Notes: a model not told the origin generated them from the letters alone. A stretch of DNA of 64,000 nt from Amoebidium appalachense (GCA_963693365.1 CAVNZM010000007.1:9238001-9302000), one strand, 5' to 3'. Numbered from the stretch's first letter, positions 37,997-61,177 are shown. Numbers and translations: made by a program.

Positions 37997-39469
37997 TCAC
38001 TTTGCCCAAGACAACTTGTGTGACTTGATGAATGCCTCAACACCACCAGGTGTGTTGCGGATCTCTTGTTCCAACTCTACAGCAATCTCATTGGCCCCCT
38101 TGCTGTTGCCGGGCATGTCCAGCCGGCGCTGAATCTCGTAAATGGGCGGCGGAGGCCCCATCGTTTGCGCTGGCTTTCGACACATACCCACGTGTCCTTC
38201 TTGCTGCCTTTGAACTGCGCCACCACCTGCGGGTGTTTGGTTAGTGGTTGGTGACACATGCAATGATGTCATGCAGAGTGTCTTTTTTTCCTTTTTTTTT
38301 TTAGTTTGTTTGTTTGTTGTTGTTGTCCCAGGGGCGGGGGGAAGGGGGGGGGGGGGGGGGGGAATAGTCTCTGCTTATATCATGTCCGCAACCACATCAA
38401 CATGATGTAACTGTTGGTGATATGCCTGAAGCCGGTTTAAAAACTGTTGAATCAATATATCATCTGGCTACATATCATGGTTTTGTTTTGACTGCTTTTC
38501 TTTGGCATGCATGTTTGACTGCTTTTCTTTGGGATGCATGTTTGACTGCTTTTCTTTGGGATGCATGTTTGACTGCTTTTCTTTGGCATGCATGTTTGAC
38601 TTCTTTTCTTTGGGATGCATGTTTGACTGCTTTTCTTTGGCATGCATGTTTGACTGCTTTTCTTTGGGATGCATGTTTGACTGCTTTTCTTTGGGCATGT
38701 TTGACTGATGTTAGGAGCGATGATGAATGTACTGCTAGGACAAAGTGGGTGCTAGGTTGGAGAAAGGCGGGCATACACATAGGACACGTTTACACGACGT
38801 CACTCATAAACCTCAAGACCACAGGTACCCACGTACAGGCACGAACACCCACATGCACGCAGGCACGCACACACACACGCACACGCACATGCACACACAC
38901 ACACCCACACAGACAAACACACACACATGCACACACACAAACACCCACACACACACGCACAACCTGCCAGGCACTAACCCTCACACATCAAGTCACACAT
39001 CTACACATGAGCACACGCACGCACATCGCATGCACACACACACACATACAGAGCCTCCTCTTCAACAACCACGTACCTGACTCAAAGGGATTCGCTCCTT
39101 GCCGTCCCCATAGTCCCACCCACGTGTCCACTCCTCCCACATCTCCGGTACTGTCAGATTTGGGGCCACAAGATGAGCATACTGTGTGCAGCGCACATAC
39201 TCAACGCGGGGCCTCCTGCTCTGTTGGATACCTCCTTTTTCCGAGGGAGCAGTGGGGCGCTTGGAAGACGAGACTTCTGAAGGGAATGCGTATGTATGAG
39301 GTATTTAGTTTGGAGAACGTGTGGCTAAAAAAAGCGATCCGCATGTCATGTAGTATTACCACTGCACAAGAGCCTGGAAGCGCGGGGGAGTATGAATAGA
39401 GTTGTGTTTGTAAAATGTGCCAGAGAAACGAAAGAACAAATACGCGGGGAGGAAGGGGGCTGGGGGGAA

Positions 39470-39504
<35 letters not shown>

Positions 39505-40208
39505 TGGGAACAGGGAGACGATCCATCGAGGTGTCTTGTGACTGGATACCGGCTCTGACACGATTATACAAAAAGAAAAAGGTGGAAGGCAGAGGTGGCC
39601 TAGGGAACCGGATAGGAAGTCTCGGGACTAGCAGTGCCTGTGTTGTATGCACATACACACGTGCGTGTGTGCATGCGTGCATGTGGGTGGGGGGAGGAGG
39701 GGCCGGGGGGGGGGGGGGGGGTTGAATGCGGAACACGGTACGAAGTACGCATACACGACGAGAAGCATGGTGCAGGACACATGCAAAGGCAAACATTCAA
39801 GTATGCAACATCAGCCATGTGCACAGTATGCGTCATAAGCAGAGCCCATCCTCAGGGAGGACCCAAGTCATCAATTGCGTCTGAGTTTCGACCCCTTAGC
39901 CCGCGTATATACGACGCTCCAACTCAGACATGAGCATCAACTGAACTTGGGCGGGTCAGCCCGTCTTGATCAAAGACGAGCAGGGTTGCTTATGCAAGCA
40001 AGGTGAGCAAAACGGTGAAGATGTGTGTGCAAACTAATGCAGGTGCAGCGAAATGCATATGTGCTTACAGACGCACGACACAGAGCAACCATGCCCGGGT
40101 GCATGGAAGTAAAGCGGGAGGGGGAGGGGGAGGGAGAGAGAGGGGAGGGAGGGGCGGGGGGGGAGGAAGGGAAGGGAGGGAAGGGAGAGGGGAGGGGAGG
40201 GAGGGGAG

Positions 40209-40246
<38 letters not shown>

Positions 40247-40543
40247 GGGGGGGGGGGGGGGAGGGGGGGGAACGCCAGGAAAAAAAGGGAAGGAGGAGGA
40301 TAACCTGCTTGTCTGCCAGTGATGAGAAGGGGTGGAGGTGGCTGGGCTGGCTTCAACACTCGAGGAGCATAAGGCATGTAGTAGCCAGCACTCCCTGCCA
40401 GTGGGTTGAGAACCGGCCTACCCACTGTAGAAATTAAATGCTTAGGCTATGGGCTGCGAGCACGATCGCACAAAAGAGATACACACACACACACACACAA
40501 AAGACGCACACACACACACACACACACAAACACTATGGCGTTA

Positions 40544-40633
<90 letters not shown>

Positions 40634-41000
40634 CAACAACAAAAGCACACAGGCAAGCGCAAGCGCACACATACACAGATACAGGAACCGTGGCTTGGTT
40701 TTATCAGCACATACCGCCGCAGGTGGTGGTGGGCCAGTAAATAGGTCACGGGTATGTGTGTATATGTCAGAGTTTGTCTGCCTAGCAATAGAATACTGTG
40801 CGGCTGTGTGCACATGCACGTGTGTGTGTGCATGTGTGTACGCTCGTTTTTTTTTTTTTTTTTTTTTTGTTGTTGTTGTTGTCTGGGGGGGGGGGGGGGG
40901 GGGAGAGAGAGAGAGAGAGAGGGGGGGGGGGGGGGGGGGGGGGGGAAGGGGGGAACATTGAGGGTTTTCTATTTTTTTTTTTCCCCCTGTTCTTTTTTTT

Positions 41001-41041
<41 letters not shown>

Positions 41042-41458
41042 AATTGCGCATAGCCCAGTTGTGCGATAGCATAGTCCAGATGTGCGATACGAAAACACAA
41101 TCCACGAGCACCATCAACACTAAGCATCAGTTTACGTATGAAAGAAGAGTAAGGGGGCAGAGTCATACCTGTACCCATACGTGCAAATATGTTGGCCATC
41201 ATTGCATCCTGAGCCCTCAGCGCCTCTTATCTGTCTGCTTTCTTCCTCATCCTCAACCAACCTCTGTTCGATATGTTGTTGTATGGTGTTGATGGTGCGT
41301 GTCTGCTCTTCCACCTCCAGGCGTAGCTCAAGCACATCCTGTCTGGTTTCCTTTGCTAATTGATCGATGTCTTGCATCTGCGTTGTTAGGGCCGCCATGA
41401 AAGAAGTGACCTCATGGGGGATGTTGCCCCCGCCTGCCACCTCGTTGCCGTCTGCCAT
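37997..41458 (-). CDS. Coiled-coil protein with GCR1_C-like DNA-binding domain; frame disturbed
   Basis: Four exons, 5' to 3': 41458-41169, 40424-40305, 39181-39077 and 38226-37997. Exon 1 starts [11 protein letters not shown] and has a long heptad-rich helix (about residues 20-75). Exon 2 is Pro-rich ([20 protein letters not shown]). Exon 3 encodes [20 protein letters not shown] and exon 4 [13 protein letters not shown], then RKRWGLRR and [14 protein letters not shown] Trp-rich segment followed by a basic stretch after a coiled coil is the pattern of the GCR1_C domain of yeast Gcr1/Msn1/Hot1 and of some Crypton recombinases (family knowledge; assignment by eye). The family-like reading needs one frame change in exon 1 (about 41220), one between exons 2 and 3 and one in exon 4 (about 38143). 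After the exon 1 change, a phase-1 reading through exons 2-4 is fully open and ends at the same stop. The gene may be decaying, mis-sequenced, or wrongly read by me. Confidence 0.65.
38490..38709. repeat. 27-bp minisatellite, about eight units
   Basis: The unit is GACTGCTTTTCTTTGG(G/C)ATGCATGTTT. The period is a multiple of three, so several frames stay open (e.g. KEKQSNMH repeats), but these have no start or splice context and lie in an intron of the GCR1_C-like gene. Confidence 0.92.
39720..40115 (-). repeat. Reverse-oriented full copy of the dispersed poly(C)-associated repeat
   Basis: Carries both modules. The first is GAACACGGTACGAAGTACGC through GGGCTCTGCTTATGACGC in reverse. The second runs through CGTCTTGATCAAAGACG to GGTTGCATGGAAGTAAAG-like sequence. 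Very similar to 13108-13440 and 2100-2500, so probably recently spread. It lies in an intron of the GCR1_C-like gene, in that gene's sense orientation. Confidence 0.88.
40550..40631. repeat. (CA)n microsatellite
   Basis: About 82 bp of pure CA on the plus strand, between exons 1 and 2 of the GCR1_C-like gene. Confidence 0.95.
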
Positions 41459-42439
41459 GTTGGCCCGTTGTAGGCTAATAGTCTAGTGTTGTTGTTGGCC
41501 ACGGCAAGTATCTGGGGGGGTAGAATGCACCCAAGTTAGTACAGAAGCAACAAGAATCTTGTGCCTGGCAGTGCTCTAACCTGTTCTGACAAATCGGGAT
41601 AAAAGGCAAATTGGAAAGCAGAAACGTGTAGATGTGTGTGTGTGTGCCGGACACTCTTGAAGTGGGGACTACGAAGTGGCACTGCTTGTTCTGCTCTGGT
41701 CTAAGGAGGTTCAAAGATGTGGGTTTTCTGCAATGCCCATGGGCAGCTCCCATGTGCACCACGTATACCCCTCCCCCCCCCCCCCCTCCCTCCCCCCTCC
41801 GCCCCCCCCCCCCCTCCCTCCCTTCCCCCTTCCCCGGTGGGGTACAAAGTGTCAGGGCAAAAGTGTTGCCACAGGTACACATCATACAACTTGCACATAT
41901 ACCCACGTACCGTTCTCCAAAAACTCTAGATCTTCCTTGCACAATCCCTGTGTTTTTGCTTTGTGGCTCGTTTTATTTTCTTTCTTTCTTTCTTTCTTTT
42001 CGAATTCTGTTTTTACGTGTTCTTCTTAATATGTCTTAGTTGTGGGGGTGGCGGCAACGTCAGTGGTGTTGGCAGCCAGGGTGTGAGGTGGGGGGGAGGG
42101 GAGAGGGGGAGGAAGGGGGGAGGGAGGGAGGGGGGGGGGAGGGGGGGGAAGAGAGAGAGGAGGGGGGGGGGGGGGGGGGGGGTGGGGGGTTGGGGGGGGA
42201 AAGAGGTGCGGGGTAGGGGGAGGCTAGCGTGCGATTCACTGTCTGCGGGTGTGGTGTGCGTGCATGCGTTTGATTCTTCTTTTTGTGTGGGCCAGGGATC
42301 AGGGAGGGTGGGGGAGAGGGCCGGGGGGGGGGGGGGGGGGGGGGGGAGGGAAGGGGGGATGCCTCTTGAGATTTTTTTTTTTTTTTTTTTTTTTTTGGGG
42401 GGGGGGGGGGGGGGAGAGAGAGAGGGGGGGGGGGTGAGG

Positions 42440-42842
42440 GGGGGGGGGGAGAGGGGGGAAGGGAGGGAGGAAGGGAGGGAGGGAGGGAGAGTGGAGGGAG
42501 GGAGGAAGTAAGGAAGGGAGGGAGGGAAGGAGGGAGGTACGGAGGGAGGTAGAGGGAGGGAGGGAGGGGGAGTGGGAAAGACGGAGGGAGGGAGGGAGGG
42601 AGGGAGGGAGGAAGGGAGGGAAGGGAGGGAGGGAGGGAGGGAGGGAGGGAGGGAGGGAGGGAGGGAGGGAGGGAGGGAGGGAGGGAGGGGGAGGCAGGGA
42701 GGGAGGCAGGGAGGGAGGGAGGGAGGGAGGGAGGGAGGGAGGGAGGGAGGGAGGGAGGGAGGGAGGGAGGGAGGGAGGGAGGGAGGGAGGGAGGGAGGGG
42801 GGAGGGGGAGGGAGGGAGGGAGGGAGGGAGGGAGGGAGGGAG
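42440..42842. repeat. (GGGA)n tetranucleotide array
   Basis: Nearly continuous GGGA/GGAG repeat of about 400 bp, most regular from 42580. G-tracts at 4-nt spacing are a classic G-quadruplex-forming pattern (inference from sequence). Confidence 0.95.
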
Positions 42843-43142
42843 CGTAGGAGGAAGAGAGGAGAGGAGATAAAGAATAACGGTTAAGCTATGCATCAATGTA
42901 GATCATGGGAAAACTCGGAGGTTTGGGAAACAAGGCATCAAGTTGGAAGTGGAAGTGGCAGGCTCGAGCTTTACAAAAGAGACATCGGGCCGGCTGAGAA
43001 GCAGAGTAACAACTATAGATGGAGCTGGTAGTAGCTGGGGAAAGGAAGTTTCGAGTATAGACGGGTCACGGTGCGTGCCAAACGAATGTCGGTGCGCGGA
43101 ACTTGTGAACTTGCCTTATATGCCTCTCTTCACTTTTTGCAG

Positions 43143-43361
43143 GACTCTTTGATGTTCTTACTGATGATCAACGTCGTCCCAGTCCAACAATGCGTGCTCT
43201 TTTGGGGCTAACGGTAGGCCATGTACATAAAAGACACACATACATATAGGAGTGTTGGCAATCAAATACCATATGCATGTAGTCGTAGTATGATCGTCAA
43301 AGTTTCTTTTCTTTCGTTCTAGGTATTGAAGTTCCGGCCAATTTTGGCGCCAAATCAATAA
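43143..43361 (+). CDS. Two putative terminal exons of an unrecognised gene
   Basis: Candidate exon 43143-43213 follows a good acceptor (CTTCACTTTTTGCAG) and ends at donor GTAGGC. Candidate exon 43323-43361 follows TTTCGTTCTAG and ends in TAA. Phases agree and the joined reading is LFDVLTDDQRRPSPTMRALL, then GLT and VLKFRPILAPNQ. The codons look protein-like and the intron is short (109 bp). I recognise no family, and I see no convincing upstream exons in the repeat-filled 2 kb before it. It could be the 3' end of a gene with long introns, a gene fragment, or chance. Confidence 0.35.
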
Positions 43362-43421
43362 TACAATCCAATCAGCATGCCCCATGCAGCCTGCGGGCTG
43401 CGGCAGTGAGAATCCATAACA

Positions 43422-43547
43422 ACGCTAACACGTACTGACGTGTTGCCGCACGTGCGACGTTATACATCTACTCAGGCGGCCCTTTTAAGTTAAAAAAAAA
43501 AAAAAAAAAAAAGAAAGGAGACACCGCCTCAGTAGGTGGTAGATAGC
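43422..43547 (-). repeat. Inverted copy of the T-rich short dispersed element
   Basis: Reverse complement of 28371-28497, including the A run (T on the other strand) and the ends ACACCGCCTCAGTAGGTGGT and CATCTACTCAGGCGGCCC. Confidence 0.8.
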
Positions 43548-44012
43548 AACGTGTGTCTGTACACGTATTTGTATGCACGTCATGGTCTGTGCGTGTGCCA
43601 TGGTGTGTGTCTGTGCGTGTGTGCGCGCGTGTGTGTGCATGTATACGTGTGTGGATCTATGTATATTCGTGTGTGTGTGTGTGTGTGTGGATTAACATTT
43701 GAGCAAATGGATAGGTCTCAAACATAAATGCGGCCGGCAAACAATATGACATCACACAACCCTCCGGGATTCCATCGGGATCGCTGTGTGCTTACGTGTG
43801 TGTGTGTGTGTATTGTCTGTATGTGCACGTGTGTGTATGTGTGTGTGTGCATCTTGTGTGTTTGTGGGGAGGGAGCTCGAAGGGCCTAGAGGGGGGGAGG
43901 GGGGGGGGAAAGATGGACAGGGGGCCCCGGGGGAGGGGGGGGGGGGGGAGTGGGGGAGGGGAGGCGGACCGGTACCAGGGATTGGGGGAGGGGTGTTGGT
44001 TTTTTTTTTTTT

Positions 44013-44043
<31 letters not shown>

Positions 44044-44921
44044 GGGGGAGGAGGAGGAGGCGGACCGGGGATTGGGGGAGGGGTGTTCGGGTGTTTTTTT
44101 TTTTTGAGGGGGGGTGGGGGCCAAGGGGGGGAATGTGTGTGTGTGAGAGCGAGCATATTACAACGTGGGAAAATGTAGGCTAAGAAAAGGAGAATCCACT
44201 CCCAGGCCAGCTGGGATATTGAATGATTTAATTCTGCGGGCGTTCCGAGAAAACCTGGTCGGTGGCATCAAAACAATGCTATAATGTTACGAATTTCAAA
44301 CAAAGCTCCAAACTTTCGTGCCGGGATCGCGTAATCAAAGCAAACAAATGTAATTTAGCGAGGCAAAATATCCATACAGCCCCCCCCCCCAAAAAAAAGA
44401 TTGCGGTCTTGGGCTAACTACCACACGGGGTGTATGAGGTCACTATACCCTATGATGTGTCTGTGTGTGTGTATGTGTGTACTTGTCTGTGTCTATGTAT
44501 GCATCATTTATATCTTGCAAAACTAATGACAAATAATCGTATGTGCGTGCACAGCTGTTTGTTAATGTTAATGTGTGGGCCAATTCGTCGTCATGTACGT
44601 GCACAACTAATCACATAAGCGTGTGCAACAGAACAGCAGTGATTATTTTCATACATACAGCTGCACAAGCTATAGGATAAAATTGAATTTCATCTATGCA
44701 ATCATTATTTATGTCATTAGGCGTCAAGTAAAATGAAAGGCATGCCGGTTGCAAACCATGGATACATACATGCATTTCCATATGCCTACAGCTAGCTACA
44801 AACCAAACACTTCATTCGTGATCAAACATATCCTGTGGATACTGTGGATGTGCATGGGATAGGGTTGAATAACCACCACGTCTAGTCTCTCCAAAATTGA
44901 TGCACTGTGTGCAGGTGCACG

Positions 44922-44981
<60 letters not shown>

Positions 44982-45121
44982 TGTGCACGTGTGCGTGTGT
45001 GTGTGTATTTGTGTTTGTGTGTGTGCAGTGCGTGTACGCGCACGGGTGTGTTCGTGTGTGGGTATGTGGAGGTGGGAGGACGGTCTGTGTGTGCGTGTGT
45101 GTGTGTGTGTGTGTGTTGGGG

Positions 45122-45155
<34 letters not shown>

Positions 45156-45165
45156 GGGGGATATC

Positions 45166-56378
<11,213 letters not shown>

Positions 56379-57792
56379 CTGAAAAGGAAGGCACATATTT
56401 TAGGGTTGGAAAAAAATAAGGAAACAGAAGGAAGGGGCGGAAAGGGGGCCTGAAGGGGACTGTGTGTGTGTGTGTGTGCGTGTGTTGTTGGGGGGAGGGG
56501 GGGGGGGGGGGGGGGGGGGAGGGGGGCAAGCACGTATTGTAACAGGCACGAACAGAAGGGAAGTTTGAATGCTGTGGGAGTTTTTTTCAAAAAAACCTTG
56601 TATAGAAATCCTTGTATGCATTGTATATTGGTTATACGTATGTGCAGTTATTGTGGCACCTGGGTCATCCTGCATACCGGACGAAACTCAAAGCAAACCG
56701 TGCTAGGCATGCAGGTTGGTGTAGCTGCAAATTTGCGCTCAGCACCAACTCTATACCAACCTCCCCCCCCCCCCCCCCCCCCCCCTCCCCCTCCCCTTCT
56801 TCTCTCTCTTCCCCCCACCCCCTATCTCCTCCTCTTCACCTCCTTCTCCCTTTCGTCCCTACTCTCCCGTGCTCCCCCTCCCCCCTCCCCCCCTCCCCTC
56901 CTCTAACCCCCCTCCCCCCCTCCCCCCCGGTTTTAAGGCCTTTCAGACCCTCTTAGCATTCCTTTTCACAAAATATTTAACCTCTAGGTTTTTTTCTGCC
57001 TTGCAATGAAAATTTTTCTAACGGGTTATCACCTTCAAGCTCTCGTGCTTAGTCCCTCCGGCAACTTTCCTCCACCCCCGCCCCCAAGGAAGACCGAAAA
57101 GTCTGACCAAGAATAGAACAAGATTAGATCATGAAACCGGCAATAAAAAAGGATGTTCCATGAATGGGCCATAGTGGGTGAGATCATGAGTGGTGGGGTA
57201 TGCAAGGGGGGGGGGGGGAGGGGGGGGAGAAGGAGGAAGGGAGGGGGGAGGGGAGGGGGGAGGGGGGGGGGGGGGGGGGGGAAGGCACTCACACTCGGCA
57301 CACTACCAATAACCTGCACTAGTTCGTGGTGTCACTGCAGCAGAGTTCTCAAAATACAGTTGTCGAAAATAGGAAGAGATGCGGTGGCGAAGGTCTATGT
57401 TCCGGACCATCCATTTGTGCGTGCCTACGTGCGAGACCGTGAAGTGGGTCGATGCGGGGTGCGGAGGGAACAAATTGGCGGGAAAGCAGGACCAATACAT
57501 AAATGTCAATTGAAGATGAAGATTTGAGACTTGCAGAAATTTTGTTTATGATCTGATTATGGAGAGTCTCGGGAAAAGCGATATTTCAGTAAATTTTTAG
57601 CCCTCTTCACCATTTTGTACATCTGCATGCCGCTGATTACCATACACACACATGTACAGTGATGTCCTTGCACAGTATTTTACCCCGTACAGACTGCCTG
57701 TAAATTCGGCCTATTCCTTCTGCTGCAAGGTGTGTGTGTGTGTGTGTGTGTGTGGTGGTGGTGGTGGTGGTGGTGGTGGTGGTGGTGGTGGT

Positions 57793-57825
<33 letters not shown>

Positions 57826-60007
57826 AAAACTTCCCCCCTTCCCTCCTGCTCACACAACAAGCACATGAAACACAACCTCATACAACCCCCGCTCCCCCCC
57901 TCCTCCCCCAACACACACACACACACACACACCCACACACGTGAACACCATAACATAAACATGCTCCGGGGGACCCGGCCGTCTATACCCTCACGTTCCT
58001 CACGGCCACTCCCCCGTCATTTGTCCGCGCGCTCTTTCCAAAGTACTTTCCTGCTCTCGGGTCTCGGGCCCTCTATATCTGTACATTCAATAAACGGATG
58101 GCTTGCCCACACACGAAAGCACACACGCGCACAAGAACTGTAATAAAGATAACCCCAACAGCTGCAGGGTAGGTTAACAAAAAAAAAAAAAAAAAAAAAA
58201 AACAGAAGAAGAAGAAAGAGAAAACGATAGCTCGAGAGCCGCGAACGAAAATGGGGACTCCGTTTTCAAGTAATAATTTCTGCTTCTATGATCTCTGCAA
58301 CTAGGAAAAAATAGTGTGCAGATGTACATGCTAAGCCTGGTAGCTATATTTTACATTATAACACCACTGGGGATATTTGGAGGAAAAAAGTCCCCGGGGC
58401 CATAACAGAAACCGGTTTCTAACTATCCCGTTTTTAATTTTCTTTTGACTGGATTTATTCGACGGAAAGATATGCACGTATGCACGGCATACTGAGAAGA
58501 CAATAAAAACTTTTTCTTTTGACTCGGTTTTATTGATCCGTTGATGAAGGCAACGTGCAGCCACAGGCTACATAACCACCAATAGAACTGAAAAAGCCAA
58601 AGCTACGAAATAAAAATAAAGCGACAAGTGACAAAGGACACCAGCGGGCAAAACCTTAAGTGTACGTGTATGCGTGAAACTAGTTTGCTCCAACTAGTCA
58701 TATGCATCGATGTTGACCAGACCACACTCCGCAAGAAGACATCATTACTCAGTGCTTCCCAACAGGCCTCCCTCAAAACCTACCGAGGCACAGCAAGCAA
58801 GTCAGCCTCTAAAAGAGCAATGCAGACCAAATCTGAGCTAAAGAACAATCCCAACGGGCCCGGCCCCTAGATAACCCGGAGAACCTGCATCTAGCTCTCT
58901 GATAAGGTGGCCTAGTTGTGGCAGGACACACAGAAAAACACAATTACAGAATGCATGCAAGCAAACCCGGTCATTGCCATACGACTGGAGGCTAAGGACT
59001 GGCAGTCACTCGGAAAGCTCCCCGACGACCAAGTAGCCGCCCCTCCACTCACGCAGCGCAGAAGTAGTTGAAGAAGTTGCAGCAGCCCACCGCCAATAGG
59101 TCGCGTAGAAGCGTAGACAGCGTGTAGAAGTTACCATCATGAGTTGCAGTGGACCACCAGGCGTTGAAGAAACCACTTCTCAAGCGAGAAACTCCGCGAA
59201 AGGGAGATGCCCCCACACTCTCACAGCAGTAGGAATACACCAGGCCACACCACACACATGCTGCAGTCACGTTCCCCTGAGTGGGACTCCCTCCCACCAC
59301 AAAAAGAAGAAACGAAAGCCTTAAATAAAAACTTCACCGTATCCAGTAACAAGTGCATACTGAGATACCTGTGTTGGAGTACACTGGTACTCCCGGCTAG
59401 CAATGTCTGTTAGAGAAAGTTTCTGAGCAATTGAATAATTGTTTCAACACTCACTCGAGTGCATAGAGCTTTTGTTTACGGTCATATTCATATATGGTAG
59501 TTATATGTTTGAGCCAAAACTGTACCAACTTGATGACGAGCTTCAGTAGCACGTGCTAATTGTGCTCATTAATTAATATTCCCGGTTCAGATGATGTCAT
59601 GTCTATATTTGCCACAGGATTCTATTCTTAGAGTGGTAGTGTGCTTTATTCCCGGATATTCTCAGAATATTTTTAGTTGTGTGAAGTAAGATTTACGTTC
59701 AACTGCAATTGGTGTGTTAAACACGTTTATGTGTGTGCTTTAGTGCAAGTTAACTAGTAGCCACTCAACGTGCACAGTTAACTTTTATATCTTTAACGAC
59801 TTGTTTTCATTGTGCTCTCTTTTCGGCCATGCTGTACATGGCCCACCACCAGGGTGCACACGAGGCCACCATGAGGTGGCCAACGACTATATAAAGCAGT
59901 GCCTCCCATGTCACAAACATGGGAAGCAGAACGTTTGATTTACACTTTTCTACTGTCGTTTTCAGTGCACAAAACACATAGACTAGTTACCCATCATACA
60001 CGACACT
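56379..60007. other. Upstream region of the PHF12-like gene and approach to the retrotransposon nest
   Basis: 56379-57300 has GT, poly(G) and C-rich tracts and probably 5' UTR/promoter of the PHF12-like gene. 57310-57530 contains an open plus-strand stretch (VAKVYVPDHPFVRAYVRDRE) without clear splice context or homology. 57750-57825 is (GGT)n plus poly(G). 58.2-59.4 kb is unique sequence with short frames only. Confidence 0.45.
59405..59970 (+). promoter_or_regulatory. Probable 5' LTR/leader of the copia-like element
   Basis: AT-rich, non-coding DNA directly upstream of gag. A TATA box (TATATAAA, 59888-59895) is followed by a perfect hairpin CCCATGT/ACATGGG (59905-59923). A possible LTR start TGTTAGAG lies near 59408, and CACAAAACACA near 59970 could mark its end. 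No second LTR copy occurs in the window, so the boundaries cannot be confirmed. Confidence 0.45.
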
Positions 60008-61177
60008 ATGTCTGACAACTTACAGTTGCAGCAACTAGTCCAACTACTGGAGCAGAGGTTGGCCTCACAAGATGCAATCATTTCTGACTTACAGAAGGAA
60101 CAACGTGCACTAGAACTAGCTTCTATGAACACAATGTCCAACAGGGTTATGGGCTCCTCACGTAATGATTCCATCAAGTTCAAGGTCGACATCCCTCTCT
60201 TCACTGGCATTGATAATGATTCAGGCACGGACTACCACACATGGGCCGAAACCATGTATGTCCAGCTTTCTGGTGCTGGTCTTCTCCACACCATCGCGCC
60301 CAGTACGGAGCACCCGGCTACCCGTGAACAGGTCGACACTGCCCGTTCCTACCTGTGGCAAGCACTCTCGGTTGACGTGCGTTGTATCCCAGGGTTAACA
60401 CGCACCACCACACCTGCGGAGATATGGTCGGCCCTATCTGCCCACTACCTGGAGCAATCTGAGGCCAATCAGTACGACCTTATCGGGCTGTACATGAATT
60501 CTACGCCTGAACCTACGGACACCGCGACGAAATACGCCATGAAGCTCCGCGGCTACGTGCGGCGCCTGGCCGATTACGGCACACAAATTGGTGATGATCA
60601 AGTGCTGACCAAGCTCAACAACGACCTCGGCAAGGTGCCTTACTACGAAATGCCTGTCATTGCCTACAAGATGACACCCAAGCCTACCGTGATGGGCCTC
60701 CTCCAACAGCTACGGGCATATGAGACCAGCCCACGTGAACGTGTGACTACCAGCTCCGGGCCGGCCGCCTTCACCACACGGGCTCCTCAACCTGTCATCT
60801 GCCACGGCTGCGGCAAACCAGGCCACATCAAGTCTCAGTGCCCCAACGGCAACGGCCAACACAGCAACTCTGGCAACAACCGTGCCAGCACCTACCCCAA
60901 GGGTTCCTGCGTCAACCACCCACTGTCTACCAGTCACACCACCGCCATGTGCAAGGGGGGCAACCGTGCCAACGGCCGCAAACCTAAGGGTGGTCCCCTC
61001 CCGCCTGGGTCCTGCATCAACCACCCTGCCTCTACTACCCACACTACGGCACAGTGCAAGGGGGGGCTGCCGCTCCCCGGGCTTTCCTCATGTCTAGCAA
61101 CGACTGTGGCACCAACAAGGTGCTCCTCGACTCTGGAGCCACTGACCATGTGTGCCCCCGGCCCGATGTGTTCGTAA
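60008..61177 (+). CDS. gag: Ty1/copia-like retrotransposon Gag polyprotein, 389-residue frame
   Basis: Begins with a helical segment (residues 1-40), then a UBN2/copia-type Gag core with PLFTG and TWAETMYVQLSGAGL. A classical CCHC zinc knuckle, CHGCGKPGHIKSQC, follows near residue 265. Two further Cys/His motifs of the form CxNHPxSTxHTTxxCKGG (about residues 304 and 341) resemble those of copia Gag proteins. Gag coats the element RNA in a virus-like particle. At a run of seven G (61060-61066) a frame one base back opens the protease start, with DSGATDH visible near 61132-61152, and stops at 61201-61203. No integrase or reverse transcriptase of this element follows, so the copy is truncated. 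The composition is C-rich and codon-biased, unlike the surrounding AT-rich DNA. Confidence 0.9.
   Translation: MSDNLQLQQLVQLLEQRLASQDAIISDLQKEQRALELASMNTMSNRVMGSSRNDSIKFKVDIPLFTGIDNDSGTDYHTWAETMYVQLSGAGLLHTIAPSTEHPATREQVDTARSYLWQALSVDVRCIPGLTRTTTPAEIWSALSAHYLEQSEANQYDLIGLYMNSTPEPTDTATKYAMKLRGYVRRLADYGTQIGDDQVLTKLNNDLGKVPYYEMPVIAYKMTPKPTVMGLLQQLRAYETSPRERVTTSSGPAAFTTRAPQPVICHGCGKPGHIKSQCPNGNGQHSNSGNNRASTYPKGSCVNHPLSTSHTTAMCKGGNRANGRKPKGGPLPPGSCINHPASTTHTTAQCKGGLPLPGLSSCLATTVAPTRCSSTLEPLTMCAPGPMCS
61060..61066 (+). other. G7 run at the gag/protease frame switch
   Basis: The Gag frame reads AAG GGG GGG CTG here, while the protease-like frame resumes one base back. This could be a programmed -1 slip site or a one-base homopolymer change that broke a single Gag-Pol frame, the usual copia arrangement. 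Confidence 0.5.

Larger units (their letters stand above)
41459..45165. other. Interval between the GCR1_C-like and PHF12-like genes
   Basis: Mostly simple repeats: poly(G) and GA tracts at 42080-42450, a (GGGA)n array at 42440-42842, poly(T)/poly(G) at 44000-44050 and GT tracts at 44930-45120. Two possible terminal exons on the plus strand lie at 43143-43361, followed by an inverted copy of the T-rich short element at 43422-43547. From 44200 to 44880 the sequence is unique and AT-rich with nothing recognised. Confidence 0.5.

Noticed and set aside
38422-39399. 325-residue plus-strand frame
   Set aside because: Made of the 27-bp minisatellite plus CA repeat, and antisense to the GCR1_C-like exon at 39181-39077.
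42060-42896. 278-residue Pro-Ser-Leu frame on the minus strand
   Set aside because: Translation of the (GGGA)n array; all three frames repeat the same tetrapeptide cycle.
57310-57527. Plus-strand stretch VAKVYVPDHPFVRAYV
   Set aside because: Plausible composition but no matching donor, partner exon or homology; may be 5' UTR or promoter DNA of the PHF12-like gene.
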